From Lachnospiraceae bacterium (GTDB taxonomy: Bacteria > Bacillota_A > Clostridia > Lachnospirales > Lachnospiraceae): a stretch of 23,455 nucleotides of DNA. The translations under genes and the position numbers were made by a program. The stretch is from NCBI GenBank assembly GCA_024684065.1, contig JAIKXO010000111.1, forward strand, positions 1 through 23,455, read 5' to 3'. Shown one piece after another: positions 14,627 to 22,264 of the stretch (its first letter is position 1; the number at the start of each line of letters is the position of its first letter). The notes under the pieces were generated by a model that did no database searches, was not told the origin of the DNA, and was given only the letters and a program-made list of their open reading frames with translations.

Positions 14627-16736
14627 CTTTCTCTCCTCCTTTACGAGTGTTTCTCTTGGCATGCCCCAAAAGAAGCATAAGGCTTCTGGGCATAAGCGTC
14701 ACGGAATTACCCGCGACTTTGTCATACTTTGCTTTATCATCGCCTGAATAAGCGACAGTCTCCCATTCCAACCCTTCGGGAATAACAGGAAGTTCAAAGG
14801 ATACGCTCTCCCAAAACGCATTTACCGCGCAATAGATGAAAGAGTCCTCCTTGGTACCATAATCAGCGGCCGCCTCCGCATACATGAAACCAAAAGCTAA
14901 GAACGGTGAATTCTCATCAAATTGCCAGGGCGTTGATCCGTGGAAGGATAATTCCGGATAACCGAGGGAGCCCATTCCGGTATAGAAGTCACTCCGCCTT
15001 AATATCGGGTGCTTTTTTCGAAACGCTATCAAGGTCTTGAAGAATTCAAAAATATCCTTATTTTCCTTAAGCCTATTCCAGTCAAGCCACGAAATCTTAT
15101 TATCCTGACAGTAGGCGTTGTTATTGCCATACTGCGTATTGGCAAATTCATCGCCGGATAAGATCATTGGTATACCCCGGCTTAGAAGCAAAAGCGCCAC
15201 CGCATTTTTGATCTGCCTGCGCCTTAAGCTCAGTATCTCCTTATCCTCTGTCTCGCCCTCAACACCGCAGTTCCAGCTGTCATTATCATTGCTCCCGTCA
15301 TTATTATTCTCGCCATTAGCCATGTTGTGCTTCTCATTGTAAGACATGAGATCGTGCAAGGTGAAGCCGTCATGGCATGTAACGAAATTGATGGAAGCCT
15401 CGGAACATCTGTTGCCGTAGAGATCGGGCGACCCCTTGAGCCTCCATATAAGCTCCGGTCCGCACTCAGCGCTGCTCTTAACGAACTTACGGAGGCAATC
15501 GCGGTATTTTCCGTTCCATTCAGCCCATCTGCCCCATGCGGGGAAGCTGCCCACCTGATAGAGGCCTCCTGCGTCCCAGGCCTCCGCGATAAGCTTGCAC
15601 TTGCCGAGTACGGCATCATGCGCCAGAGCCTCTAAAAGCGGAGGGCTCGTCATCGGAGCTCCGTTCTCATCTCTTGATAGAATAGAGGCAAGATCGAAGC
15701 GGAATCCGTCTATATGATAATCGGACACCCAGTATCTTAGGGCATCCAGGATGCAGTTCCTTACGATGGAATTGTTACAGTTCATCGTATTGCCGCACCC
15801 GCTGAAGTTATAATAATATCCATCCGGCGTCAGCAGGTAATAGGTCTTATTGTCAATACCCTTATAAGAGATATAAGGGCCCTGCTCATTGCCCTCTGCG
15901 GTGTGGTTGAACACCACGTCAAGCATCACCTCTATGCCGGCTTTGTGCAGCTGTTTTATAAGGTTCTTAAGCTCATCCGCCGCAAGCCCAAGTGGCGCCG
16001 AAGCGGCATAGCCTGCCTTCGGGGCATAGAAGCAGACCGTGGAATAGCCCCAATAATTATACAGCCTCTCTCCGTCTACCACTCTGCTGTTCTCGAACTC
16101 ATCAAATTCGAATATAGGCAGTAATTCTATACAGTTGACCCCGAGCTCCTTAAGATAAGGTATCTTGTTCAAAAGCCCCGCAAAAGTGCCCTTAAACCTT
16201 ACGCCACTTGACTCGTCTTTCGTAAAGCTCCTGACATGGGTCTCATAGATGATAAGATCCTTCATCGGGATCTCTAAAGGCTTGTCGCCCTCCCAGTCGT
16301 AATCTTCCAATATGACGCAGCCACGATGCTGGAACGGGTTCTCCCAATCAGGCTCGACACCCCAGACATTCCTGCCGCTTACGAGCTTCGCATATGGATC
16401 AAGAAGGATCTTCTCACGGTTAAATCTGTATCCATGCTCCGGATCGTAGGGACCGTCCATGCAGTAACCGTACTCAACCTCTTCAATATCAAGCCCGTAG
16501 ACTATCATCGAAAAAACATTGCCGATCCTGAATTCATCAAGGAAAGGTATCCTTGCATAAGGCTCCCTCATCCCGTGATGGAACAATAACAGTTCGCAGT
16601 ACGTTGCATCCTTTGAAAAGATCGAGAAATTGACCCCTGTATTTCCTACGACGCTCGCGCCGAAGGGCTGTACATGGCCGCAACGGTATTGTATGCCGTT
16701 TAACTCATGTGTCGGGTACTCGTCGATTCTTATCAT
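14619..16736 (-). CDS. glgX: Glycogen debranching enzyme, isoamylase/GlgX type (GH13)
   Basis: Cleaves alpha-1,6 branches of glycogen or limit dextrins in the cytoplasm. Its 705 residues match GlgX/isoamylase length. An N-terminal CBM48-like domain (about 20-120) with FGASVVGNTGVNFSIFSKDA and the segment YRFNREKILLDPYAK (103-117) precede the barrel. GH13 regions are DVVFNH (273-278), GFRFDLA (344-350) with nucleophile Asp348, AEAWDAGG with Glu385 and FVTCHDGFTL (451-460) with Asp456. YNYWGYSTVCFYAPK is typical of the isoamylase group. The start follows two bases after the upstream AGE-family stop, so its ribosome site lies inside that gene. It overlaps the STAS gene downstream. The enzyme fits with the cytoplasmic amylase at 1580. 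Confidence 0.93.
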   Translation of the reverse strand: MIRIDEYPTHELNGIQYRCGHVQPFGASVVGNTGVNFSIFSKDATYCELLLFHHGMREPYARIPFLDEFRIGNVFSMIVYGLDIEEVEYGYCMDGPYDPEHGYRFNREKILLDPYAKLVSGRNVWGVEPDWENPFQHRGCVILEDYDWEGDKPLEIPMKDLIIYETHVRSFTKDESSGVRFKGTFAGLLNKIPYLKELGVNCIELLPIFEFDEFENSRVVDGERLYNYWGYSTVCFYAPKAGYAASAPLGLAADELKNLIKQLHKAGIEVMLDVVFNHTAEGNEQGPYISYKGIDNKTYYLLTPDGYYYNFSGCGNTMNCNNSIVRNCILDALRYWVSDYHIDGFRFDLASILSRDENGAPMTSPPLLEALAHDAVLGKCKLIAEAWDAGGLYQVGSFPAWGRWAEWNGKYRDCLRKFVKSSAECGPELIWRLKGSPDLYGNRCSEASINFVTCHDGFTLHDLMSYNEKHNMANGENNNDGSNDNDSWNCGVEGETEDKEILSLRRRQIKNAVALLLLSRGIPMILSGDEFANTQYGNNNAYCQDNKISWLDWNRLKENKDIFEFFKTLIAFRKKHPILRRSDFYTGMGSLGYPELSFHGSTPWQFDENSPFLAFGFMYAEAAADYGTKEDSFIYCAVNAFWESVSFELPVIPEGLEWETVAYSGDDKAKYDKVAGNSVTLMPRSLMLLLGHAKRNTRKGGEKDV

Positions 16737-16738
16737 AC

Positions 16739-18559
16739 TTATACCGCCTTTAAAGTAACCTTGATCTTGGGTGCCGTATTAGTCGCCGGAATGGTCACTG
16801 TAAGCGCATCCGCATCGAACTTATTCCAGGCAGTTCCGTTAACTGTGACAGAATCGATCTTGACCGAGCCCTTGGGAAGTATATCCGGCGATACATGTAA
16901 GATGTCATCCCTGAATGCACCCGGCTCCGGCTTAAAGTAAAGATCAAGAGGCTTCTTGGTTATGAGCATGTTGATATATGTTGCCGACAGGTAGCACAGC
17001 TCAACCGAATGATAAGCACTCATTGAATGTGACCCCTTCATCCTCTCCGTGCCGAGCAGATAAGGAATCCCATTATTGAGCACGTTGAAATATACGGCTC
17101 CGTCATCATGGTCTAAGAAGAATGTATTATAGAATGCCGCTGATTCCCTGGCATACTTAAGATACTCTTCCTTGCCAAGTATCCCGTAAAGGATCTGATA
17201 AGCAAGTATGCCCTGCTCCTGCTGCCACCATGCTTTTCTGTCATGCCATGCAAAGCGGTGGAAATCCTCGCCGTCAAAGGTCTTCCGCTCCATAACGTCA
17301 TACCAGCCGAATCTCTGGATATCCATGCCTACTTCAGGCATCTTCTTAGCTATTGTCTCGGCAAACTTTACATATTCATCCTTAGGCGCATAGCTGTTGA
17401 TACGCATAAGGTTCCAGGCGATCTTAAGATTATGCCCCACAACGCCCCGGTTCTGCTGCCATCCCCAATGATAGTCATGAGACCAATCCTCGTTGAATTT
17501 CTCCTGTACGAAGGGGCTGTTGTCATAGTCCTGGAAATGACCCGCAATGGTATCCGCCGTCTCAACCAGGAAATCCCAATACTTTTTCTCATCAGTCGCA
17601 AGGCAGAGATTGATAAGATAGGCAGGCGCATGGTCGCCTACGGAGTTCCAGTTCTTTTTACCCTTGTTGCCGCCTAAGCTTTCCGCCAGAGGATCAAGGA
17701 AGATCGGGTCGATATGTGAGTAATAACCTCCCCTTTCCTTGTCGTGGAAATGCTCGAACAGATCCACCGTCATCTTGATATCTCTGTAAACTGAAGGATT
17801 ACCGGTAATACGATAAGTCTGCGTAAGCCCCGCCAAAGCGTATATCTGCTCATACATAGGGATGGCGTCATAATCATCGCCGAACTCGGAAGCAAAGACC
17901 TTATGCTCCCTTCCGTCCTTGACATCTATCCCGTGATACCAATAGACGATATTCTCATCGGTATCGTAGAACTTAAGATGATCCTGCATGTACTTGCATC
18001 CCTTCTCGGCGGCCTCTAAAAACCTCTCTTCGCCGGTTAGCATATATGCGGAAGCCATGCCGTAGATCATACGGGATATGGTGTCGGTCTCCTGACGATA
18101 AGTGCTGTCATTCCTCTCGCCTGTGAGCATAAGAGAGGTTCTGTAATTATCATAATCGATCTCTCCTTCAGGGAACTGCGAATGCAGGAAGAAATCACAT
18201 ATCTCCTTAGACTGCCTGGCCCACCAGTCTTCGTCCTCAAATCTGAAATCGTCCTTATTCTTTCCCGGGAAATCGATGCATTTTGCTTCAAAAATATAAT
18301 CATCCTTATTATCACCGTTTGGATAGAATATACCGTATACAAAAAGCATCTGGCCGGGCTTGAGCAGATTCTTTATCATAGCCGTAGCATCCGAATACGG
18401 CTCGCCCAGGTTCCTTAACAGCCTAGCATAAAGATTGGCTCCGAGCACCACTTCAAAATCCCTGCCGTCGGAGGTTGTCATAACGAACTTATCCTGTCCC
18501 CCGTACTCCTTAACATATCCGGATATCAGATCCGAAAATTCCAGTTCCTTAATCTTCAT
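16739..18559 (-). CDS. AGE-family (alpha/alpha)6-barrel protein, possible sugar epimerase/isomerase
   Basis: A 606-residue protein whose central part (about 110-535) looks like the (alpha/alpha)6 barrel of the N-acylglucosamine 2-epimerase/cellobiose epimerase family. Motifs resembling that family are VVGHNLKIAWNLM (His376) and HDRKAWWQQEQGILAY (Trp444, Gln447, Glu448), followed by His511 and His517 near SHSMSAYHSVEL. The N-terminal 105 residues and the C-terminal 60 (a small beta domain, DSVTVNGTAWNKFDADALTV) are extra, making it about 200 residues longer than typical AGE enzymes. No signal peptide is seen. A GAAAGGAAG site precedes the ATG. It sits between the RsbW-like gene and glgX in a compact operon, so a role on glycogen-derived sugars is likely. 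An (alpha/alpha)6 glycoside hydrolase cannot be excluded. Confidence 0.7.
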   Translation of the reverse strand: MKIKELEFSDLISGYVKEYGGQDKFVMTTSDGRDFEVVLGANLYARLLRNLGEPYSDATAMIKNLLKPGQMLFVYGIFYPNGDNKDDYIFEAKCIDFPGKNKDDFRFEDEDWWARQSKEICDFFLHSQFPEGEIDYDNYRTSLMLTGERNDSTYRQETDTISRMIYGMASAYMLTGEERFLEAAEKGCKYMQDHLKFYDTDENIVYWYHGIDVKDGREHKVFASEFGDDYDAIPMYEQIYALAGLTQTYRITGNPSVYRDIKMTVDLFEHFHDKERGGYYSHIDPIFLDPLAESLGGNKGKKNWNSVGDHAPAYLINLCLATDEKKYWDFLVETADTIAGHFQDYDNSPFVQEKFNEDWSHDYHWGWQQNRGVVGHNLKIAWNLMRINSYAPKDEYVKFAETIAKKMPEVGMDIQRFGWYDVMERKTFDGEDFHRFAWHDRKAWWQQEQGILAYQILYGILGKEEYLKYARESAAFYNTFFLDHDDGAVYFNVLNNGIPYLLGTERMKGSHSMSAYHSVELCYLSATYINMLITKKPLDLYFKPEPGAFRDDILHVSPDILPKGSVKIDSVTVNGTAWNKFDADALTVTIPATNTAPKIKVTLKAV

Positions 18560-18601
18560 AGCTCGCTTCCTTTCGTTAATTAAATTGATTAATATATTGT
18601 A

Positions 18602-19033
18602 TTATTCAACCTTTTTCTTTATCACAAGGACATTCTGCCCTTTTTCCTGATCATACTCATAGGTTACGCTGTCCGCTATGGTCTTGACCATAAATATGCC
18701 GTAACCTCCGATTGTCATCTTAGACGGATCCTCCGTCTCAGGGTCTTCAGTTTGAAGAGGATCATACGGTACGCCCTCATCCCTGAAAACCAGGATAAAA
18801 TCATCCTCCGAGATCCCGCAGCTTACCCATACCGGCCTATATGAAGCCCCTTCATCGTACGCATAGGTCGCGATATTGACATAAACCTCCTCAACCGCAA
18901 TGTCAATACTGGCGATCATAGACCTGCCAATCCCGCATTCGGACATGACCCCCTTAACATAGACAGCCACCTCCGGCAGGTTCTCTAACCTCGCATCAAA
19001 TTCTTTTGTTGTAAGAAACGAAAAATCTTCCAT
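18602..19033 (-). CDS. RsbW/SpoIIAB-like ATP-binding anti-sigma factor kinase
   Basis: A 143-residue GHKL-type ATPase domain alone, as in RsbW and SpoIIAB. The N-box is DIAVEEVYVNIATYAY with Glu49 and Asn53, the G1 box is FRDEGVPYDP (83-92), and the G2 box is GGYGIFMVKTI (109-119). Such proteins bind a sigma factor or another target and phosphorylate a STAS antagonist, here probably the product of 14324. It is the first gene of the operon with the AGE protein, glgX, STAS and DJ-1. A good promoter lies at 19172-19200, giving a leader of about 130 bases. Only a weak ribosome site (GAGAAG, distant) precedes the ATG, and a 24-codon ORF ends four bases before it, so translation may be coupled to that ORF. 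Confidence 0.9.
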   Translation of the reverse strand: MEDFSFLTTKEFDARLENLPEVAVYVKGVMSECGIGRSMIASIDIAVEEVYVNIATYAYDEGASYRPVWVSCGISEDDFILVFRDEGVPYDPLQTEDPETEDPSKMTIGGYGIFMVKTIADSVTYEYDQEKGQNVLVIKKKVE

Positions 19034-19171
19034 ATTCTAATGATTATAATGCTTCTCAAATCGTAATCTCTCAGAATCCTTTTGATTCTTAATAGTTACG
19101 CTATCCGTCATTTTAATTTTAATTCCGGAATACTAAAGCCTTGGTAAAAATCGCTCCATAAAAACGAAAAT

Positions 19172-19200
19172 ATTTTAACATGTTTTGTGCAAGTTGTCTA
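19172..19200 (-). promoter_or_regulatory. Sigma-A-type promoter of the RsbW-like/glycogen operon
   Basis: On the minus strand the -35 box TAGACA (19200-19195) is separated by exactly 17 bases from the -10 box TAAAAT (19177-19172), each one base off consensus. Transcription should begin near 19165, about 130 bases before the start codon at 19033. Confidence 0.7.
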
Positions 19201-19277
19201 TTGAATGATTGAATAATTTTCGCCCGGAAAAGCAGCATTTAAGCTATCCGAACGATGAATCTGTGGAAATCGTATCT

Positions 19278-19305
19278 TTTACTTCATTGCCTTCTTTGAT
19301 ATACT
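19278..19305 (+). promoter_or_regulatory. Probable sigma-A-type promoter of the ureI-like gene
   Basis: The -35 box TTTACT (19278-19283) lies 16 bases before the -10 box TATACT (19300-19305). It would give a leader of about 150 bases that contains element copy A. The two divergent promoters are separated by about 77 bp. Confidence 0.5.
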
Positions 19306-19398
19306 AGTGTCATAAATATGTCCGAACCCTTCAGCCCGTCATAGTGCAAGCAAGATATTTTTAAGGGACACCCCCTTCAATTCAATAGGAATCAACTG

Positions 19399-19454
19399 GA
19401 TTGCATATGTACGTCAGAAATAATATGCGGCCTAAAACCGCCTTTATAGAGGAG
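19399..19454 (+). promoter_or_regulatory. Recurring leader element, copy A, upstream of ureI-like gene
   Basis: It reads GATTGCATATGTACGTCAGA, then AATAATAT, a hairpin GCGG/CCGC (19427-19430 and 19438-19441) with the loop CCTAAAA, then CTTTATAGAGGAG, which includes the ribosome site of the gene at 19463. It is nearly identical in layout to copies B and C on the other strand more than 5 kb away. Confidence 0.6.
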
Positions 19455-19462
19455 AATAAGCA

Positions 19463-19969
19463 ATGCTTGGTGTATGTCTTTTGTTCGTCGGGATCGTGCT
19501 TATAAATAACGGTATTTGCTCGCTTTGCCGCATCGATCCCAAGGCCGCCGCCGTTATGAACCTGTTTACAGGAGGACTGTCACTCTTTATCAACTTCGTC
19601 AACCTGGTACAGGGCAACTACTACGCAGCGGGAACCGGCCTTCTCTTCTGCTTCACCTATCTGTTTGTGGCCTTCAATAACCTGTTCGGCCTTGACCCAA
19701 GGCCGTTAGCATGGTTTTCCCTCTTCGTGGCAATAAACGCCGTGATCTTTGGCTTTATGGAAGGGATTTCAGGCAATGAGGCGCTTGGAATGAGCCCGGA
19801 TCTTCGCTGGGCCGCTATCTGGTGGCTCTGGGCAGTTCTCTGGGCAAGCTCTTTCTTTACCGATATCTTAAAAAAGGACTTCGGCAAGGCTGTGCCTTAT
19901 CTCCAAATCTTTGAAGGGGTTGTAACTGCATGGATCCCCGGAGTGCTTATGCTTATCGGGAAATGGTAA
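19463..19969 (+). CDS. AmiS/UreI family urea or short-amide channel
   Basis: An integral membrane protein of 168 residues with about six hydrophobic helices, matching the AmiS/UreI family over its full length. Landmarks are LLFVGIVLINNGICSL, DPKAAAVMNLFTGGLS, TGLLFCFTYLFVAFNNLFGLD, WFSLFVAINAV, WWLWAVLWASSFFTDILKK and FEGVVTAWIPGVLM. The family conducts urea or small aliphatic amides. Helicobacter UreI is proton-gated through periplasmic histidines; this protein contains no histidine at all and has short external loops, so it is expected to be an ungated, AmiS-like channel. AGAGGAG precedes the ATG by eight bases. It is the only clear plus-strand gene here, and no urease or amidase gene is in the window. 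It converges on the peptide gene with an 11-bp gap. Confidence 0.92.
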   Translation: MLGVCLLFVGIVLINNGICSLCRIDPKAAAVMNLFTGGLSLFINFVNLVQGNYYAAGTGLLFCFTYLFVAFNNLFGLDPRPLAWFSLFVAINAVIFGFMEGISGNEALGMSPDLRWAAIWWLWAVLWASSFFTDILKKDFGKAVPYLQIFEGVVTAWIPGVLMLIGKW

Positions 19970-19980
19970 AATGGTAATTA

Positions 19981-20190
19981 TCAAAAAGGAAAAAAGAATT
20001 TACCGGGGCCCTCTTCCTCACCAGTATTTTCATCGCCAGTTGCAGGATTTTCGCCACTGCCAATACCGCCTGCGACCATATTGAGCTCATCATCTGTCAG
20101 CTTCATTCCTGCATTCTCGATGAGCCTCTTCGCTTCTTTCTTGCTCTTTACCTTTGATACGCTGTCCCTAAGTCCGCCTACGAGTTCCAT
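19981..20190 (-). CDS. Double-glycine leader peptide, bacteriocin/RiPP-precursor-like
   Basis: A 69-residue peptide. The N-terminal 42 residues look like a leader: a charged helix (SKKEAKRLIENAGM) followed by KLTDDELNMVAGG, the classical double-glycine processing motif recognised by C39 peptidase-containing exporters. Cleavage after Gly42 would release a 27-residue acidic, Gly-rich peptide starting IGSGENPATG and ending GKFFFPF. It has no Cys, so lanthionine or sactipeptide formation is not expected. GAGGAGG lies nine bases before the ATG and just after a GGGG/CCCC hairpin similar to the recurring leader elements. No maturation enzyme, C39 exporter or immunity gene is in the window. It could be an orphan bacteriocin, a signalling peptide or a remnant. 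The leader call is strong; the function is unknown. Confidence 0.8.
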   Translation of the reverse strand: MELVGGLRDSVSKVKSKKEAKRLIENAGMKLTDDELNMVAGGIGSGENPATGDENTGEEEGPGKFFFPF

Positions 20191-20199
20191 ATCTGTTTT

Positions 20200-20230
20200 C
20201 CTCCTCTGCTAAAAGGGGTTTTGCCCCTTA
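20200..20230 (-). promoter_or_regulatory. Leader hairpin before peptide gene (variant D of the element)
   Basis: The minus strand carries arms AAGGGG (20229-20224) and CCCCTT (20218-20213) around CAAAA, followed by TTAGCAGAGGAGG, which contains the ribosome site. The order hairpin with AAAAC loop, TTTTAG, AGAGGAGG is the same as in copies A and B, but the upstream 30 bases match only loosely. Confidence 0.45.
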
Positions 20231-20246
20231 AATATTTGATATATTC

Positions 20247-20375
20247 TCATACATATATATTTATACGAAGAAAGTACGGATCTGGCAATTTGTTATTAAA
20301 GCTGTCCTGTGAAAACCTGTCCTGTGAAAACCGTTCCATGAAAATCTCTATTCCTGTATGCATCGTATCATCCAT
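20247..20375 (-). CDS. Possible 42-aa small protein with internal 5-residue repeat
   Basis: An open frame from ATG at 20375 (preceded by GAGG at close spacing) to TGA at 20247-20249 encodes MDDTMHTGIEIFMERFSQDR, a second FSQD unit and an aromatic C-terminal part ending RINIYV. The FSQD repeat comes from a 15-bp tandem DNA duplication at 20302-20331, a multiple of three. It lies between the frameshifted phosphatase and the peptide gene, overlapping neither. I know no homolog. It may well be non-coding, since this gap must also hold the promoter of the peptide gene. Confidence 0.25.
   Translation of the reverse strand: MDDTMHTGIEIFMERFSQDRFSQDSFNNKLPDPYFLRINIYV
20302..20331. repeat. 15-bp direct tandem repeat, two perfect copies
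   Basis: CTGTCCTGTGAAAAC occurs twice without a gap (20302-20316 and 20317-20331), and a poorly conserved third unit follows (CGTTCCATGAAAATC, 20332-20346). It lies in the gap upstream of the peptide gene. Strand slippage during replication could change its copy number. Confidence 0.85.
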
Positions 20376-20401
20376 AACACCTCAATCATAAAATAAAGCT
20401 G

Positions 20402-22256
20402 TCAAACTCCCTTGTATCTGAACACAAGCGTCGTCATATCATCAAATTGCGGTGCATCCTTAACGAAGTCTGCAATGGATGCGCGGACTGCGGCGTCTAT
20501 CTCCTCTACGGAAGCAGAGGTGTATTTATTCAACGCTTCGAGCATCCTCTCTTCCCTGAACATGTTCTCGTCTGCATCCGTGGCTTCGGTAATGCCATCG
20601 GTATACTGAAACAGAATGTCCCCCGGGGAAAGCTTAAAGGATCCAGCTTTATATTTGATACCTCCGACCGCTGCTGCAAAAGGGCCATGTACACCATTGT
20701 ATACCTTGAAGCCATCCTGCCCACTGCAGACAGCAGGGTATTCGTGCCCCGCATTCACATAGTCCACATGTCCCGTCGTTAAATCTACCACACCTAACCA
20801 GATAGTAACAAACATCATCTCGTCATTATCCCTTGAAAGCTCCGTGCTGGCCTCTTCCATGGCTCTCGCCACATCTGTCTTATATTTGAACACGCATTGT
20901 CTCAGCATGGTCTTTGCCATGACCATGAACATCGCGGCAGGTATCCCTTTGCCTGATACATCAGCCATGACTAGCGCCAGATGGTCTTTATCGACAAAGA
21001 AATAATCGTAAAAATCCCCGCCGACATTTTTTTGCCGGAACCATCGATGCGAAGAGCTCGAATTCCTTCCTGTCGGGAAAGGGCGGAAACACACGCGGCA
21101 GGAAGGACGCCTGTATCTTAGCCGCCTGCGAAAGCTCCGTATCTATCCGCTCTTCAGCTTCCTTTATTAGCGTTTTTAACCGGTCAACCGTAAAATTGAT
21201 ACCGTCTGAAAGCTCATTAAATTCAAGAGACTCCCTGAAATCCGCCTTTTCATCAAGATCTCCCTCCGTGATCTTTGCAAGCGACCCGTTAAGGCTCTCA
21301 ACACCATCTATCACTTCACGCTGAAGCAGCCTTGACAGTGCCTTAAAGATGAACACGGCTATCATAGCATCTATCACAAGAAATATCAGAACATCTATAA
21401 GCCCTGCCCTGCCGGCTTCTCCTACAGGGTAGCACCCTATAATGCAAAAACTCTCCTCCGTAAGAGCCACGGCATAATACTCCTGGTCAAGGAATTCAAG
21501 CTTTTCCTTATTCAACCCGCCGACATTTTCCGGAAGAAAATCCATATATGCAAAAGCTTCTTCTTCAAATAAGTCATTGGTGGAGCCTATGACGTTACCG
21601 GTCCTGTCGCAGATGATAACAAAACCGTCAAGGCCGATATTGCGGTTCCTTGCAATATCCGCTACAAACTCATTCATCAGTTCGTCATATAATTCACTTG
21701 ACACACCGACCTGGATAAACCCTTCAATGTTCTTAAAAGGCATCCCATAATAGTGCATTTTTTTATTTTCATCAAAGGATGTTCCCTGAACATCCTGCGA
21801 ATAGAACGGCGTTCCGGAAAGGAGGCATAAGAATTCTGCGGACTGTTCGCCCGAGTGCATGTCATACCCGATATAATCGGGATTAGTGGAGTGAATGATG
21901 ATACCCCTGCCATCCACTATATTAAACTCCGAACAGGTGGACTCGTTAATATCCAAACCTCTCCTGAGCCAGTCATCGATCTCGTCTTCTTCAATATCGG
22001 GAAGAGATTTTTCGATCATATCGACAAGATCCGGGGTATCCCGCTTCTCAGTATTTACAAAGGCCTCAGAGATATGCTTATAGGTATTCTCCACACTGTT
22101 CTTGACCAGATTAAAGGAGTAATATCTGCGGTACGCCGTTTGAACAATAATAAAGCCTATCAAGGCCACTATAATGGACGCAAAAATAACATTAAACAGC
22201 AACCGTTCAATGATGACGCCTATTTTTTCCCCGCTATGATCCTTGTTAATTCTCAT
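20402..22256 (-). pseudogene. Sensor SpoIIE-type PP2C phosphatase split by a +1 frameshift at an A7 run
   Basis: The N-terminal frame (start 22256, stop at 20988) encodes a first membrane helix (about 16-40), an extracytoplasmic sensor region with cache-like features, a second helix (about 285-310), a HAMP-like linker and the beginning of the SpoIIE domain (ELFASMVPAK). At seven A's (21033-21027) the frame breaks: VPAKK is followed by a short out-of-frame tail. The rest of the phosphatase, NVGGDFYDYFFVDKDH, MADVSGKGIPAAMF, NAGHEYPA and the end QFDDMTTLVFRYKG, continues in another frame to 20402. Removing one A joins the two parts into about 617 residues, parallel to the intact paralog at 1-1562. 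It may be a mutation, a sequencing error or slippage-regulated expression. A GAGGAG site, within the end of the MATE remnant, serves the start. Confidence 0.85.
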
Positions 22257-22264
22257 ATTATCAT

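Larger units (their letters stand above)
19034..19462. other. 429-bp divergent intergenic region
   Basis: This is the only divergent gap of the window. It contains the minus promoter for the RsbW-like operon (19172-19200), a plus promoter for the ureI-like gene (19278-19305), leader-element copy A (19399-19454), a small hairpin AAGGG/CCCTT at 19363-19377 and another AGAATC/GATTCT at 19073-19089. A 24-codon ORF (19037-19111, minus) is possible. I see no RNA gene or known riboswitch in it. Confidence 0.6.

Noticed and set aside
19363..19377. Hairpin before the ureI-like gene considered as half of a guanidine-II (mini-ykkC) riboswitch
   Set aside because: The loop is ACACC rather than ACGR and there is no second matching hairpin.
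21027..21033. Programmed -1 ribosomal frameshift at A AAA AAA
   Set aside because: The phosphatase continues in the +1 frame, so a -1 slip does not restore it; only loss of one base (or gain of two) does.
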